A stretch of 64,000 nucleotides of DNA from Gallionellaceae bacterium (GTDB lineage Bacteria > Pseudomonadota > Gammaproteobacteria > Burkholderiales > Thiobacillaceae): assembly GCA_028714735.1 (NCBI GenBank), contig JAQTLU010000014.1, positions 17,991 to 81,990 on the forward strand, given 5' to 3'. This document shows positions 44,889 through 55,400 of the stretch, piece by piece. Numbering within the stretch: position 1 is the first letter of the stretch; every line of letters begins with the position of its first letter. The notes beneath the pieces were generated by a model that made no database searches, was not told where the DNA came from, and saw only the letters and a list, made by a program, of their open reading frames with translations. The position numbers and the translations under genes were made by a program.

Positions 44889-45548
44889 CTACGAGGCCAG
44901 GTCGGGATAGTCAAGCAGGTCGAGTGGCTGGTTGATGTAGCCGTCGCCGCCCCACGCTTCCGGATGGTCGGTTTCCGCCAGGTAGCCGTACAGGGCGACA
45001 AGGACGGGCATGCCTGCCGCACGGGCAGCCTGGACGTCCCGCTCGGCATCGCCGACGTAGAGGCATTGTTCCGGTCCCAGGGCGACGGCTCGGCAGGCGT
45101 GCAGCATCGGTTCCGGGGCGGGCTTGGCGTGCGCGCAGGTATCGCCGCTGACCACGCAAGCAGCCTTGTCTGTCAGGCCAAGTCGTTCGAGCAGGGGTTC
45201 GGTAAATCGGGCCGGCTTGTTGGTAACCACGCCCCAGGCAATGCCACGGCTTTCGAATGTGGAAAGCAACCGGTCCATACCCGGGAACAACCTGGATTGG
45301 TCGGCCAGATGTGTTTCGTAGATTTCCAGAAACTCCTGACGCAAGGCCGGAAAGGCGGCATCGGACTGGGTGACGCCGAAGCCGAGTTCGATCAGCACCT
45401 GGGAACCGTGCGAGGCACGGGCGCGCAGGGCATTGGCAGGCAACGGTGACTGCCCGCGTCGATCCCGCATCAGGTTGATGGTGTAACCGAGGTCCGGCGC
45501 GGTGTCGACCAGGGTGCCGTCGAGATCGAACAGGACGGCCCGGATCAT
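44889..45548 (-). CDS. gph: Phosphoglycolate phosphatase
   Basis: 219 residues from MIRAVLFD. HAD motifs are DLDGTLVDTAPD (nucleophile Asp), VVTNKP (motif II), Lys in HAKPAPEP and YVGDAERDVQAA. It dephosphorylates 2-phosphoglycolate from DNA repair or RuBisCO oxygenation. The ubiG-gph order is common in proteobacteria. The open frame continuing upstream is the shadow of ubiG. Confidence 0.9.
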   Translation of the reverse strand: MIRAVLFDLDGTLVDTAPDLGYTINLMRDRRGQSPLPANALRARASHGSQVLIELGFGVTQSDAAFPALRQEFLEIYETHLADQSRLFPGMDRLLSTFESRGIAWGVVTNKPARFTEPLLERLGLTDKAACVVSGDTCAHAKPAPEPMLHACRAVALGPEQCLYVGDAERDVQAARAAGMPVLVALYGYLAETDHPEAWGGDGYINQPLDLLDYPDLAS

Positions 45549-45568
45549 GGAGTCCAACCCCGAGACGC

Positions 45569-46267
45569 TCAGCCTGGCTTGCGGCAGGCGATGAGGTAGT
45601 TGACGTCGGTATCCTGGCCCAGCGTATAGGTCTTGTTGAGCAGGTTGTAGCTCATGCCCTTGATCTCGACCATGTCCAGCCCGACCTGACGGGTCAGCCG
45701 GGATAACTCTGCTGGCTTGAGGAATCTGGCCCAATCGTGGGTGCCCTTGGGCAGCAGCTTGAGGATGTACTCGGCGCCGACGATGGCGAACAGGTAGCTC
45801 TTGGGGTTGCGGTTGATGGTCGAGAAGAACAGCCAACCGCCAGGCTTGCACAGCCGCGCGCAGGCCGCGATGGTGCTGGCGGGTTCGGGTACGTGTTCGA
45901 GCATCTCCATGCAGGTGACCACGTCGAAGGACTCTGGCCGCTGTTCGGCGATCGCCTCGGCGGCGATGGACAGATATTCCACCTCCTTGCCGGATTCAAG
46001 CAGGTGCAGCCTGGCGACCTTGAGCGCCTTGTCCGACAGGTCGATGCCGGTGACCTGGGCACCCTTGTCGGACATGCTCTCGGCGAGTATGCCGCCGCCG
46101 CAGCCGACATCGATGACCTGCTTGCCGGCAAGGCCGACCAGGCTGTCGATCCACTCCAGGCGCAGAGGGTTGATGTCATGCAGGGGCTTGAATTCGGATT
46201 CCGGGTCCCACCAGCGGTGGGCCAATGCGCTGAATTTATCGAGTTCTGCTTGGTCGGCGTTGGTCAT
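45569..46267 (-). CDS. ubiG: Ubiquinone biosynthesis O-methyltransferase
   Basis: 232 residues. SAM-binding motif [14 protein letters not shown] near residue 55 and [12 protein letters not shown] near 115 are characteristic of UbiG, as is the start [26 protein letters not shown]. It performs both O-methylations in ubiquinone synthesis. Overlaps the upstream small gene by 4 bp. Confidence 0.96.
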   Translation of the reverse strand: MTNADQAELDKFSALAHRWWDPESEFKPLHDINPLRLEWIDSLVGLAGKQVIDVGCGGGILAESMSDKGAQVTGIDLSDKALKVARLHLLESGKEVEYLSIAAEAIAEQRPESFDVVTCMEMLEHVPEPASTIAACARLCKPGGWLFFSTINRNPKSYLFAIVGAEYILKLLPKGTHDWARFLKPAELSRLTRQVGLDMVEIKGMSYNLLNKTYTLGQDTDVNYLIACRKPG

Positions 46268-46626
46268 GGTTCGATCTCGTGTTTGCCCTGCTCATGCAGG
46301 CCATAATAGCGCTTGAAAAGGCTTTCCAGGTCGTCGATCACCTCGACAGCCGGCTGCTTGTGGACCACATGACGAGTCATCAGGGCGGAGGCTTCATGCA
46401 GCAGCTTGTCCCGCCCCAGCATCGGATAGGTGGCCATCAGGCGCTTGATCGCCTTGACCACCGATTCCTCGACCGGGCGAGGGATGTCGAGCGGCGTCTC
46501 GGACACGGCAACCGCCTGGCCGTTATCCCGCGAGGCCAGGAAATCGGCATAGTCCTCCAGGCTGGTCCGGCCACTGTCAGACAGGGTGCGGTAGCACTTG
46601 AGCAGCCGTTTCTCGTCGCTGTTCAT
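46264..46626 (-). CDS. Conserved hypothetical protein upstream of ubiG
   Basis: 120 residues, acidic and helical, without signal peptide or membrane segment. The start reads [20 protein letters not shown] and the middle [27 protein letters not shown]. No function recognised. The 4-bp overlap with ubiG suggests a co-translated partner, perhaps regulatory. Confidence 0.75.
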   Translation of the reverse strand: MNSDEKRLLKCYRTLSDSGRTSLEDYADFLASRDNGQAVAVSETPLDIPRPVEESVVKAIKRLMATYPMLGRDKLLHEASALMTRHVVHKQPAVEVIDDLESLFKRYYGLHEQGKHEIEP

Positions 46627-46632
46627 TGACGA

Positions 46633-47550
46633 TCAGAGGACCAGATTGTTCTGGTCGCGGATCAGGGAACTGGACTCGATGAAGTCGAGGAAGGCCTGCA
46701 GCAATTTGCTGCGGAATTTTTCCTGGGGGAAGACCAGGGAGAGTTGACGGCGTAGCGGCGGGTCCAGCGGAACCGCCACCAGTTCGCCCAGCTTGACCTC
46801 TTTCGCCACCGTGGTTATCGAGACGATAGCGGCACCAAGACCGGCGATCACCGCGCCCTTGATGGCTTCACGGCTGCCCAGTTCCATGACCAGGTTGAGT
46901 TCATCCAGATTGGCGCCGTTGATCCGGAAATAATCGTCGATGCATTCCCGCGTGCCCGAGCCGGACTCGCGGCTGATGTAGGGATGCGCCGACAGTTGCT
47001 TCGGGGTGACCATCGAGAGCTTGGCCAGCTTGTCGCTGGGCGAGCAGATCATCACCAGTTCATCCTCGCAGCAGATCTGGGTAATCAGATTGGGATTATG
47101 CGAAGGTGACTCGATCAGGCCCAGGTCGAGGGTATGGTCGGCAACCTTGTGCTCGATCGTCTCCGAGTTGGCCACGGTCAGCCGGGCCTGGGTTTCCGGG
47201 TGCAAGCGCTTGAATTCGCCCAGCAACCTGGGCAGCATGTATTCGGCAATGGTAGTGGAGGCGCCGATCAGCAGCGGGCCGCTCACCTGGCCGGTCAACT
47301 CGGAGATGCGCGCTTCCATCTCGGTCGTCAGATTCAGGATGCGTTCGGCGTAATCGAGGGTCAGCTCGCCAGCCGGGGTCAGGGAAATCTTGCCGTGGGA
47401 ACGCTCGAACAGCCGGGTATTGAAGTGTTCTTCCAGTTGCTTGACCTGGAACGTGACTGCCGGCTGGGTCATGAACAGAAGCTCCGCCGCCTTGGTGAAC
47501 GACAGTTGTTTGGCAACGGTAAAGAAAACTTGCAATCGGCGGTCTGCCAT
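46633..47550 (-). CDS. LysR-family transcriptional regulator (CysB/YeiE/CbbR-like)
   Basis: 305 residues from the ATG at 47550. The N-terminal winged helix reads FFTVAKQLSFTKAAELLFMTQPAVTFQVKQLEEHFN. The effector domain begins GPLLIGASTTIAEYMLPRLLGEF and has GSGTRECIDDYFR. Length is normal. It stands alone on the minus strand, divergent from lplT with a 166-bp AT-rich gap that may hold its operator; the target is unknown. Confidence 0.9.
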   Translation of the reverse strand: MADRRLQVFFTVAKQLSFTKAAELLFMTQPAVTFQVKQLEEHFNTRLFERSHGKISLTPAGELTLDYAERILNLTTEMEARISELTGQVSGPLLIGASTTIAEYMLPRLLGEFKRLHPETQARLTVANSETIEHKVADHTLDLGLIESPSHNPNLITQICCEDELVMICSPSDKLAKLSMVTPKQLSAHPYISRESGSGTRECIDDYFRINGANLDELNLVMELGSREAIKGAVIAGLGAAIVSITTVAKEVKLGELVAVPLDPPLRRQLSLVFPQEKFRSKLLQAFLDFIESSSLIRDQNNLVL

Positions 47551-47716
47551 AAGGAAACCCAAATATCCAATAAATTTTATTTAATCATAAACTGCTAATT
47601 TAGGCCAGACCTGCAACCATAAAAACCTCTGGAAGCCCCTTGCTGCAATCGATCCGTGATGGCACGCCCGGATGCGGCATGATATAAATCGACCTCAACA
47701 TTTCCCCAGGCATTCA

Positions 47717-49120
47717 ATGGATCGCGGCTTTTACATCATTATGGCGGCGCAGTTTTTTTCTGCCCTGGCCGATAATGCGCTGCTCATCACCGCTATCGCA
47801 ATGCTCCGCGAGATTCATGCCCCGGCGGAATATGAACCGCTGCTCAAGCTGTTCTTCACTTTCTCCTATGTAGCGCTGGCCGCTTTTGTCGGTGCCTTCG
47901 CCGACTCGATGCCCAAGGGGCGGGTCATGCTGATCAGCAATACGATCAAGGTCGTCGGCTGCCTGATGATGATCGCCGGGACCAATCCGCTCTACGCCTA
48001 TGCCGTGGTCGGCCTCGGCGCCGCCGCTTATTCGCCGGCCAAGTACGGCATCCTGACCGAATACCTGCCGCACTCGAAACTGGTCATCGCCAACAGTTGG
48101 ATCGAAGGCCTGACCGTGGGCGCCATCATCATCGGCACCATGGCCGGCGGCTGGCTGATCAGCCCCTATGTCCAGGAGTCCTTCCACTCCGTGGACGCCA
48201 TGTTGTTCGGCGAACTCGCCGGCAGCCTGCTCGACTACAGCATGGGCGCCATTGCCGGTCTGTATATGATCGCCGCCCTGTTCAACCTTTGGGTGCCCGA
48301 TACCGGCGTCGACCACCGGGTACTGCACAGCAACCCCTGGTTTCTGCTGCGCGACTTCGGCCACTGCGTGAAGTTGCTCTGGCTGGACAAGCTGGGCCAG
48401 ATCACCCTGGCGGTGACCACGCTGTTCTGGGGGGCCGGAGCCACGCTGCAATACATCATGTTGCGCTGGGCCGAGACTGCCTTGAGCATCCGCCTGGACC
48501 AGGCCACCTACCTGCAGGGCATCTTTGCCGCCGGCGTGGCGATCGGGGCGGTGCTGGCCGGAAAACTGATCCCCATCGACAAATCGGTACGGGTGATCCC
48601 GGTCGGCATCGCCATGGGCCTTGCGGCCCTGTTGATGATACCGGTCCACAGTCTGCTCCCGGCTGCTGCCCTGATGGTCGTGGTGGGTGCGATGGCAGGC
48701 TTCTTCGTGGTCCCCATGAACGCCCTACTCCAGCATCGCGGCCATATCCTGATGGGTGCCGGCCATTCCATCGCGGTTCAGAACTTCAATGAGAACCTGG
48801 GCATCCTGGTGATGCTGGCCTTGTACACCCTGATGGTAAAGGCCAACCTGCCGATCTGGCTGGTCATCGTCATGTTCGGCGTCTTCATCATCGTCAGCAT
48901 GTCACTGGTGCGCAGTTGGCACCAGTTCAACATGCGCGAACACAAGGATGAACTGGAACGGCTATTGGCCATCGCCGCCGCTGCACACCAGCCGCAGCAT
49001 ACCGGCCAGACCCAGACCACCGGCCAGATGCTGAAGGTATACCTGCCTCGGCCCCGGAACATGGTCAGGAATACGGTACGCTTTATCCGCGGACCGGGCC
49101 GGCGCAACAGGCGCCGCTGA
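47717..49120 (+). CDS. lplT: Lysophospholipid transporter LplT (MFS)
   Basis: 467 residues from MDRGFYIIMAAQFFSALADNALL, the family start. About 12 membrane helices are present; the motif GILTEYLPHSKLVIANSW and the later PMNALLQHRGHILMGAGHSIAVQNF are typical of LplT. It flips lysophospholipids inward across the inner membrane for reacylation. The C-terminal tail of about 60 residues (Gln/Thr then Arg-rich) is longer than in E. coli LplT. No acyltransferase gene is adjacent. Confidence 0.9.
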   Translation: MDRGFYIIMAAQFFSALADNALLITAIAMLREIHAPAEYEPLLKLFFTFSYVALAAFVGAFADSMPKGRVMLISNTIKVVGCLMMIAGTNPLYAYAVVGLGAAAYSPAKYGILTEYLPHSKLVIANSWIEGLTVGAIIIGTMAGGWLISPYVQESFHSVDAMLFGELAGSLLDYSMGAIAGLYMIAALFNLWVPDTGVDHRVLHSNPWFLLRDFGHCVKLLWLDKLGQITLAVTTLFWGAGATLQYIMLRWAETALSIRLDQATYLQGIFAAGVAIGAVLAGKLIPIDKSVRVIPVGIAMGLAALLMIPVHSLLPAAALMVVVGAMAGFFVVPMNALLQHRGHILMGAGHSIAVQNFNENLGILVMLALYTLMVKANLPIWLVIVMFGVFIIVSMSLVRSWHQFNMREHKDELERLLAIAAAAHQPQHTGQTQTTGQMLKVYLPRPRNMVRNTVRFIRGPGRRNRRR

Positions 49121-49126
49121 AACAGG

Positions 49127-49624
49127 CTAGGTGAGCATGGCCGGCCGATCCGGCAACTGGTTGGCTGTTTTCACGCCGTCCCGATACAGGGCCGACAGTT
49201 TCCCGCCGATCAAGCGCACGCCAGACAGCAAGGCCTCTTCCTGCCGCTCGGCACGGAACAGCGCCTCCATCTCACGACAGATCAGTTCCCATTCCGGCTG
49301 CGCTACCCGTTTGGCGACATCCCGGTCGGCAACGATCTCGACGTCGCGATCCGCGAGCAGCACATAGAGCAGCACCCCGTTGTTTTCCTCGGTATCCCAT
49401 ACCCGCAGGCGCGAGAACACCTCGACCGCACGTTCCCGTGCCAGCACGCCTTTCAGCAGCGCCGGCAGCTCCAGAGTGGCCTCCACGGCAATCCGTATCT
49501 CGGCCGAATGGCCTTTTTCGGCGCTCGCGACGGCCGTCTGAATACGGCGCAAGGCCGCCTCCGGCAATTTCCGGCGCCACCACCAGTCGGGGAAGATCAA
49601 GTGCCTGAATATGCGTGCAAACAT
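49127..49624 (-). CDS. TPM-domain protein (short)
   Basis: 165 residues. TPM-domain features are RIQTAVASAEKGHSAEIRIAVEA, RVWDTEENNGVLLYVLLADRDVEIVADR and a C-terminal helix. No clear membrane segment apart from a short N-terminal hydrophobic patch. TPM proteins are phosphatase-like or act in membrane-protein maintenance. It follows the larger TPM gene by 9 bp on the same transcript. Confidence 0.87.
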   Translation of the reverse strand: MFARIFRHLIFPDWWWRRKLPEAALRRIQTAVASAEKGHSAEIRIAVEATLELPALLKGVLARERAVEVFSRLRVWDTEENNGVLLYVLLADRDVEIVADRDVAKRVAQPEWELICREMEALFRAERQEEALLSGVRLIGGKLSALYRDGVKTANQLPDRPAMLT

Positions 49625-49633
49625 GATGCGTCC

Positions 49634-50470
49634 TCACCAACGCCCGGAGGCGCCGCCGCCACCGAAACCACCGCCACCGCCGGAAAATCCGCCACCGCCC
49701 GAACTCCAGCCGCCGCCGCCGATATGGCCACCGCCGCCACCGCCCCCCAGGAGGGTGAAGACGAACACAACCAGGGCCAGGATCAGGGCGGCCACCAGCG
49801 TACCGGCGATCAGCCAGGCGCCGAAGAAGGCGACACCGGCCGCGATGCCGGCACCCAGCAAGCGGCCAAAGATCGCCCTCAATAGGCCGCCCACCACCAC
49901 GATGAACAGGATCGCGGCCGGAAACAGGCTGTCGAACAGGGTGCCGGACAACGAACCGGAAGCGGCTTTTTGCGGTTCCGGCAACGGTTCACCGTCGACC
50001 AGTTTGATCAGGCTGTCCACGCCCGCGCCAATACCCGCCTCGAATTCGCCGGCCTTGAACCTGGGGACGATGACCTCTTCGATCACCCGCTTGGCCACGG
50101 CATCCGGAATCACGCCTTCCAGGCCGTAACCGACTTCGATGCGCAAGGTCCGGTCATCCTTGGCGACCAGCAACAGCAGGCCGTCATCGACGCCTTTGCG
50201 GCCGAGTTTCCAGGCCTCGGCAACCCGGATGCCGTACTGTTCTATCGTCTCTTCCCCGGTGGTCGGCAGGATGAGCACCGCCAACTGGCTGCCCTTGCGT
50301 TGCTCCAGATCGGCCAGGCGGGCTTCGATCGAAGTCCTGGCAGACGCCGACAAGGTCGCCGTCAGGTCGGTCACGCGTTCCTTGAGCGCTGGCACGGCGA
50401 CCGGCTCCGCCCAGGCCGGCAGCAAACAGCAGGACCACAGCAACAGGATGGACAGCAGGCGGGCCATCAT
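49634..50470 (-). CDS. TPM-domain membrane protein with Gly-rich tail (YgcG-like)
   Basis: 278 residues: signal peptide (1-20), TPM domain (about 22-160) with VTDLTATLSASARTSIEARL and GVDDGLLLLVAKDDRTLRIEVGYGLEGVIPD, two membrane helices (about 180-240), and a Gly/Ser-rich tail ending GGGASGRW. Such proteins usually sit with LemA, which is not next to it here. The start overlaps the trmH-like stop by 4 bp. Confidence 0.9.
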   Translation of the reverse strand: MMARLLSILLLWSCCLLPAWAEPVAVPALKERVTDLTATLSASARTSIEARLADLEQRKGSQLAVLILPTTGEETIEQYGIRVAEAWKLGRKGVDDGLLLLVAKDDRTLRIEVGYGLEGVIPDAVAKRVIEEVIVPRFKAGEFEAGIGAGVDSLIKLVDGEPLPEPQKAASGSLSGTLFDSLFPAAILFIVVVGGLLRAIFGRLLGAGIAAGVAFFGAWLIAGTLVAALILALVVFVFTLLGGGGGGGHIGGGGWSSGGGGFSGGGGGFGGGGASGRW

Positions 50471-51252
50471 GCGGATTCGCCCGAACCGCCGAGTTGACGA
50501 ACACGCTCGAACAGACAGATGGCGGCGGCCGCTGCCACGTTGAGCGACTCGACCTCACCGGCCATGGGGATGGAAAAAGCGGTGGTTTCGCGCAACAGGG
50601 CATCACTGAGGCCGGCACCTTCGTTGCCGAAGGCGAATGCCGATGGGCCTGTCAGATCAAGCGAATACAGATCGCACCCGCAGCGCAAGGCGGCGGCATA
50701 GGCCCTGCCCGGAAACATCCTGACCGTCTCGGTCAGATCAGCCCCCTCGTGGATGTTCAGCCTGAAATGGCCGCCCTGGCTGCCGCGCAAGGCCTTGGGC
50801 GACCAGGCCTCGGCACATCCTTTGGAAAGATATACCGCCTCGACGCCGGCCGCCGCCGCAGAGCGCAGCAGCGAGCCCAGGTTGCCGGGATCCTGGATCT
50901 CCTCCAGCAGCATGGCAAACCGGTCGCTGCGGGCGGGCTCCGGCTTGGGTATATCGATCACGGACAGGATGCCGGTCGGGGTCGAGACCGGAGTCAATTT
51001 CTTGAACAAGGCAGCGGTCAACGAAACCACCGGTACCTGAGGCAGTCTGGCCAGCCAGTCCTCGACCTCCGCCGCAGCCTCGCAGACAACCAGATAATCT
51101 GGCACGATGCCCGCCCGTAGCGCCTCGTCGAGCAAATGCTCGCCGTCGAGCAGGGTCTGCCCCTTGTCCCGCCTGGCCTGGCGGCTTTCCGCCAAGGCAA
51201 GCAGATCGCGGAACAGGGCGTTTTCCCGCGAGGTGATGTGTTTCACTGGCAT
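50467..51252 (-). CDS. TrmH/SpoU-family RNA 2'-O-methyltransferase
   Basis: 261 residues. An N-terminal substrate-binding domain (ENALFRDLLALAESRQAR ... LLDGEHLLDEAL) precedes the knotted SPOUT domain with motifs EIQDPGNLGSLLRSAAAAG, FAFGNEGAGLS and IPMAGEVESLNVAAAAAICLFE. It methylates rRNA or tRNA ribose; the exact target is not readable. Overlaps the pentapeptide-repeat gene by 10 bp. Confidence 0.92.
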   Translation of the reverse strand: MPVKHITSRENALFRDLLALAESRQARRDKGQTLLDGEHLLDEALRAGIVPDYLVVCEAAAEVEDWLARLPQVPVVSLTAALFKKLTPVSTPTGILSVIDIPKPEPARSDRFAMLLEEIQDPGNLGSLLRSAAAAGVEAVYLSKGCAEAWSPKALRGSQGGHFRLNIHEGADLTETVRMFPGRAYAAALRCGCDLYSLDLTGPSAFAFGNEGAGLSDALLRETTAFSIPMAGEVESLNVAAAAAICLFERVRQLGGSGESA

Positions 51253-52091
51253 GAGCCCACGGACTGTTCACTGCAAACCCTGCCATCGGTCCACAGGCTT
51301 TGCCGGAAAGAGGCGCCATCGAGCAGCGCCCCGGTCAACACCGCAAAGCCGAGATCGGCACCGGCAAGATCGGCACCGGACAGGTCCGCCTGCTTGAGTG
51401 AGGCGCCACGCAGATTGGCGCCATGCAGATTGGCACCGCGCAAATTGGCGTTATCGAGATTCGCATAGGACAGGTCGGCTCCGGATAGATCCGCCCGCTC
51501 GAAGTGGATCTTTTCCAGGTTGGCATTTTTCAAGGTTGCCCTGTTCAACCTGGCGTCATCCTTGTTGCACCCGGTCCAGACCACGCCCTCCGCCGGGGCC
51601 AGGTTGCAATTGCGCACCCGGCTGACGAGCGAGGTTTGAATGGTGCTTTCGCCCGACTGCCCAAACCAGACCCCCACCCCGATCACCAACACCACCAGCA
51701 CTGTGGCCAGGCCGGCCACGAAGGCCGGCCGCCGGTTGGTCTCGGCCTTCAACAGGGTACGGATTTCTTCTTCGTGGTGACGCAGGCGGTTGTCGACTTC
51801 GCCGATGTCATCGGGCCGTTCCTGGAAGCTGACTTCCACGGTGTCGTTCAACCAGCGTAGACGGGCCATTTCCCGTTCCCGGCGCCAGTCATCATCCGGC
51901 TCCACCGTGGCTTTGCCGTGCTCGGCATCCAGCACACCGGAGTCAAGCAGACTGATCCAGTGTTGCCCATCCAGGCTAACCTCGTCGCGCAGATCGAGTT
52001 GGCCGATGCTGAACAATTGCTGAAGTTGCGGTGCGGGGAATGGTCCGCTGACTTCCTCTTTCTTGCGGACATACCAAAGATGCTGAGTCAT
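51243..52091 (-). CDS. GYF_2-domain membrane protein with pentapeptide repeats
   Basis: 282 residues from MTQHLWYVRKKEEVSGPFP. An N-terminal GYF_2 domain (about 1-55), a charged coiled region, one membrane helix (about 128-150) and a C-terminal run of pentapeptide repeats (A(D/N)LXX, about 195-260: RADLSGADLSYANLDNANL onward) ending in a Cys-containing tail. Orientation would place the repeats in the periplasm. Function unknown; the GYF domain suggests a Pro-rich partner. Confidence 0.85.
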   Translation of the reverse strand: MTQHLWYVRKKEEVSGPFPAPQLQQLFSIGQLDLRDEVSLDGQHWISLLDSGVLDAEHGKATVEPDDDWRREREMARLRWLNDTVEVSFQERPDDIGEVDNRLRHHEEEIRTLLKAETNRRPAFVAGLATVLVVLVIGVGVWFGQSGESTIQTSLVSRVRNCNLAPAEGVVWTGCNKDDARLNRATLKNANLEKIHFERADLSGADLSYANLDNANLRGANLHGANLRGASLKQADLSGADLAGADLGFAVLTGALLDGASFRQSLWTDGRVCSEQSVGSCQ

Positions 52092-52140
52092 GGACAGCCG
52101 GCCCGGTTGATGACAGTGCAATTCTACAGGCTGGCAGCAT

Positions 52141-52243
52141 AAAAAAAGCCCGATCAGAAGACCGGGCTTAAAATCCACCAAAAAGGAGGATGGAGGAGAC
52201 AACACTGATAACGCTAAGGGAGAAAAGCGTTGGCATCAGCGTT
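52141..52243 (-). ncRNA. Candidate C-rich small RNA
   Basis: A transcript of about 103 nt on the minus strand between a good promoter and a terminator. Hairpin CTGAT-AACGC/GCGTT-ATCAG carries loop TTTTCTCCCTTA. A single-stranded stretch contains TCTCCTCC and TCCTCCTTTTT, and the terminator AAGCCCGGT...CGGGCTTTTTTT ends it (52141-52169). The repeated CUCC motifs are anti-Shine-Dalgarno-like, as in regulatory sRNAs. A 5' leader of the pentapeptide gene is excluded by the terminator. The family was not recognised. Confidence 0.5.
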
Positions 52244-52249
52244 ATTAGT

Positions 52250-52278
52250 ATTATCTAATATTCAGATTCTCTTTTCAA
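52250..52278 (-). promoter_or_regulatory. Sigma70-type promoter of the candidate sRNA
   Basis: TTGAAA (52278-52273) and GATAAT (52255-52250) on the minus strand are spaced by exactly 17 bp in an AT-rich region. The predicted start is about 52243. Confidence 0.6.
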
Positions 52279-52470
52279 TCATATTTTATGATCGCTGCCA
52301 ACAGTAAGCTTATTGTTGCAACGGAACAACGCGACCACCCTGTCAAACACGGGGTCAATACATTGATTTAAATGGGAATGCGTCCGAAGGCGACGTTTGG
52401 CTGAAAAGGGCTTACCCTTGCTGGCCGTCAATGCCAATAAATTTATTTAATCGGACTAGTTGCTACCGCG

Positions 52471-55400
52471 TTAGCGGCCGTAGTGGATGACAACATTTTC
52501 CGGCTTCTGCCAGTCCCGCAATTCATGCATCAGCGCGTCCTCCAGACGCACCTTCCAGGCCGTGCCCAGGTTGATCTCGCACTCCTGCGCCTGCGTCCGG
52601 TAAGACATGCAGACCGGACAGCCGGGCTCTTCCGAACCTGCCAGGAACGGGGTAAGTATGCGGCCCAGTTTCTCGGCGCTGGCCTGCCCGTCGACCCGGA
52701 TACATAGCCGGTTGGCGAATCGGTTCCGCGCCTGTTCCAGGCCATAGATATCGTCTGCGCTGACGCGCAGGCCGCCCGAGTAGTCGTCGTGACTGACCTT
52801 GCCGTAGACCACCAGCAGGTTGTCTTCCTTGAGCAGGTTGCGATAAGTCTCGAATTGTTCGTTGTACACGGCGACGTCGAGACGGGCGCTGCCATCGTCG
52901 AGTTGGACAAAGGCCATCTTGCCGCGCCGGGTCATCTGTGTACGCACCTCCATCACCACCCCGGCCATGAGTTGCGGGCGTGACTGGGGCGCGACCTGGC
53001 TGAGCGTGCGATCGACGATGCCGACCAGATCGTCCTTGTAAGCCGTGTAGGGGTGGCCGCTGAAATAGAAACCCAGGGCAGTCTTCTCCTGGGCCAGCAA
53101 TTCCTTGATCGACCAGGCCGGCGTTCTGATCAGTTCCAGTTCAGGCTCGGTCATCTCACTGCCGAACAGGCTGTTCTGTACCTCATTGACGTGTGCATTC
53201 TCGGCCCACTCCATGGCCACGCCGACCGAGTTGAGCACTGCAGCGCGATTGTCGTGCAGGCCGTCGAAGGCACCTGCCCGCGCCATCGCCTCGATGGCAC
53301 GGCGGTTGACCAGCCGGCGGTCGACCCGGCGGCAGAAGTCGTACAGGTCGGCGAAGGGACCGTCCTTTTCGCGGGCGGCCAGGATGTTGTTGATCGCCGA
53401 CTCCCCCGTACCCTTGATGGCGCCGAGGCCGTAACGGATGGTTGCCCGGTCGACCGGATAGAAGCGGTATTCCGACCGGTTCACGTCCGGCGGCGCCACC
53501 TTGAGGCCGTTTTTCAGCGAGTCGCCGATAAAGGTGCGCACGCTGTCGGTATCGTCCATGTCGGACGATAGGGTGGCGGCCATGAAGGCTGCCGTGTGGT
53601 GGGCCTTGAGCCAGGCCGTCTGGTAGGAGATCACCGCGTAGGCGGCCGTGTGCGACTTGTTGAAGCCGTATTCGGCAAACTTCTCCATCAGGTCGAACAG
53701 CCGCATCGCCAATCCGGCGCCATAGCCCTTCTCCTCGGCGCCCTTGCTGAATATCTCGCGGTGCTTGGCCATCTCCTCGGCCTTCTTCTTGCCCATGGCG
53801 CGGCGCAGCAGGTCGGCGCCGCCCAGGGTATAGCCGCCGATGATCTGGGAGATCTGCATCACCTGTTCCTGGTAGACGATGACGCCGTAGGTAGGCGACA
53901 GGCAGGCCTTCAGGTCGGGATGGAAGTAATCGATCGACTGCCGGCCCTTCTTGCGCAGGATGAAGTCGTCGACCATGCCTGAGCCGAGCGGCCCCGGCCG
54001 GTACAGCGCCAGCACGGCGATGATGTCCTCGAAACGGTCCGGCTCCAGCTTGGCTAGCAGCTTCTTCATGCCCTCCGATTCAACCTGGAAGATGGCCGTG
54101 GTGTTGGCCTTCTTGAGGATGTCGTAGGCCGCCGGGTCGTCGAAGGTCAGGCTGTTCAGATCGACCGTTTCGGCCGGATTCAGCCGGGTGATGTACTTCA
54201 CCGCCAGGTCGATGATGGTGAGGTTGCGCAGGCCGAGGAAGTCGAACTTCACCAGGCCGATCTTTTCGACGTCGTCCTTGTCGAGCTGAGACACCACCGA
54301 ATCGGAACCCTCGGTGCAATAGAGCGGACAGAAGTCGATCAACTTGCCAGGCGCGATCAGGACGCCGCCGGCATGCATGCCGACGTTGCGGGTCAGGCCC
54401 TCCAGCTTCCTGGCCAGGCCGACGAGCTCGCGCACCTCCTCCTCGCTCTCATAGCGTTCCTTCAGCTCCGGGACTTCGGCCAGGGCCTGATCCAGGGTGA
54501 CGTTCTTGCCCGGAGCCGACGGGATCATCTTGGAAAGCTGATCGCAGAAGTTGTACGGCAGGTCGAGCACCCGGCCGACGTCGCGCACCACCGCCCGCGC
54601 CGCCATGGTGCCGAAGGTAACGATCTGCGACACTGCGTCGGCACCGTATTTGTCGCGTACATACTCGATGACCTTCCAGCGGTTGTCCTGGCAGAAATCA
54701 ATATCGAAGTCGGGCATCGACACCCGTTCCGGGTTCAGGAAGCGCTCGAACAGCAAGGCGTATTTCAGGGGATCGAGGTCGGTGATGCCGATGGCGTAGG
54801 CCACCAGCGAACCGGCGCCGGAACCCCGCCCCGGCCCCACCGGCACGCCATTGTGCTTGGCCCAGTTGATGAAGTCCGCCACGATCAGGAAGTAACCGGG
54901 AAAGCCCATCTGGATGATGGTCACCAGTTCCAGTTCCAGGCGATCCAGGTATTCCTGTGCGCGCGCCGATCGGATCGACGGGTCCGGGAACAGATAGGCA
55001 AGGCGCGTTTCCAGGCCTTCGTGCGCCCGCTGGCGCAGGTAGTCATCCAGGCTCACGCCGGCCGGGGTCGGGAATAGCGGCAGCCTGCTCTTGCCCAACT
55101 CCAGGGTCAGGTTGCAGCGACGCGCAATCTCGACGCTGTTTGCCAGTGCTTCAGGCAGATCGGCGAACAACTCCGCCATCTCGGCCTGGCTCTTGAAATA
55201 GTCGCCCTGATTGAAGCTTTGCGGCCGCCGCCGATCCGCCAGCATGTAACCCTCGGCGATGCAGACCCGTGCTTCGTGGGCCTTGAAATCCTCCGGAGTC
55301 AGGAACTGGACCGGGTGCGTCGCCACGACGGGCAGGTCGAGTTCGCTGGCCAGGGCGACTGCCTGGGTCAGATGGCTCTCGGATTCCGGCCGGCCATTGC

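Noticed and set aside
52185..52256. Short plus-strand frame after AAGGAGG opposite the second sRNA
   Set aside because: The purine run directly abuts the ATG, leaving no spacing, and the 22-codon product is not recognisable; the run is the complement of the C-rich sRNA motif.
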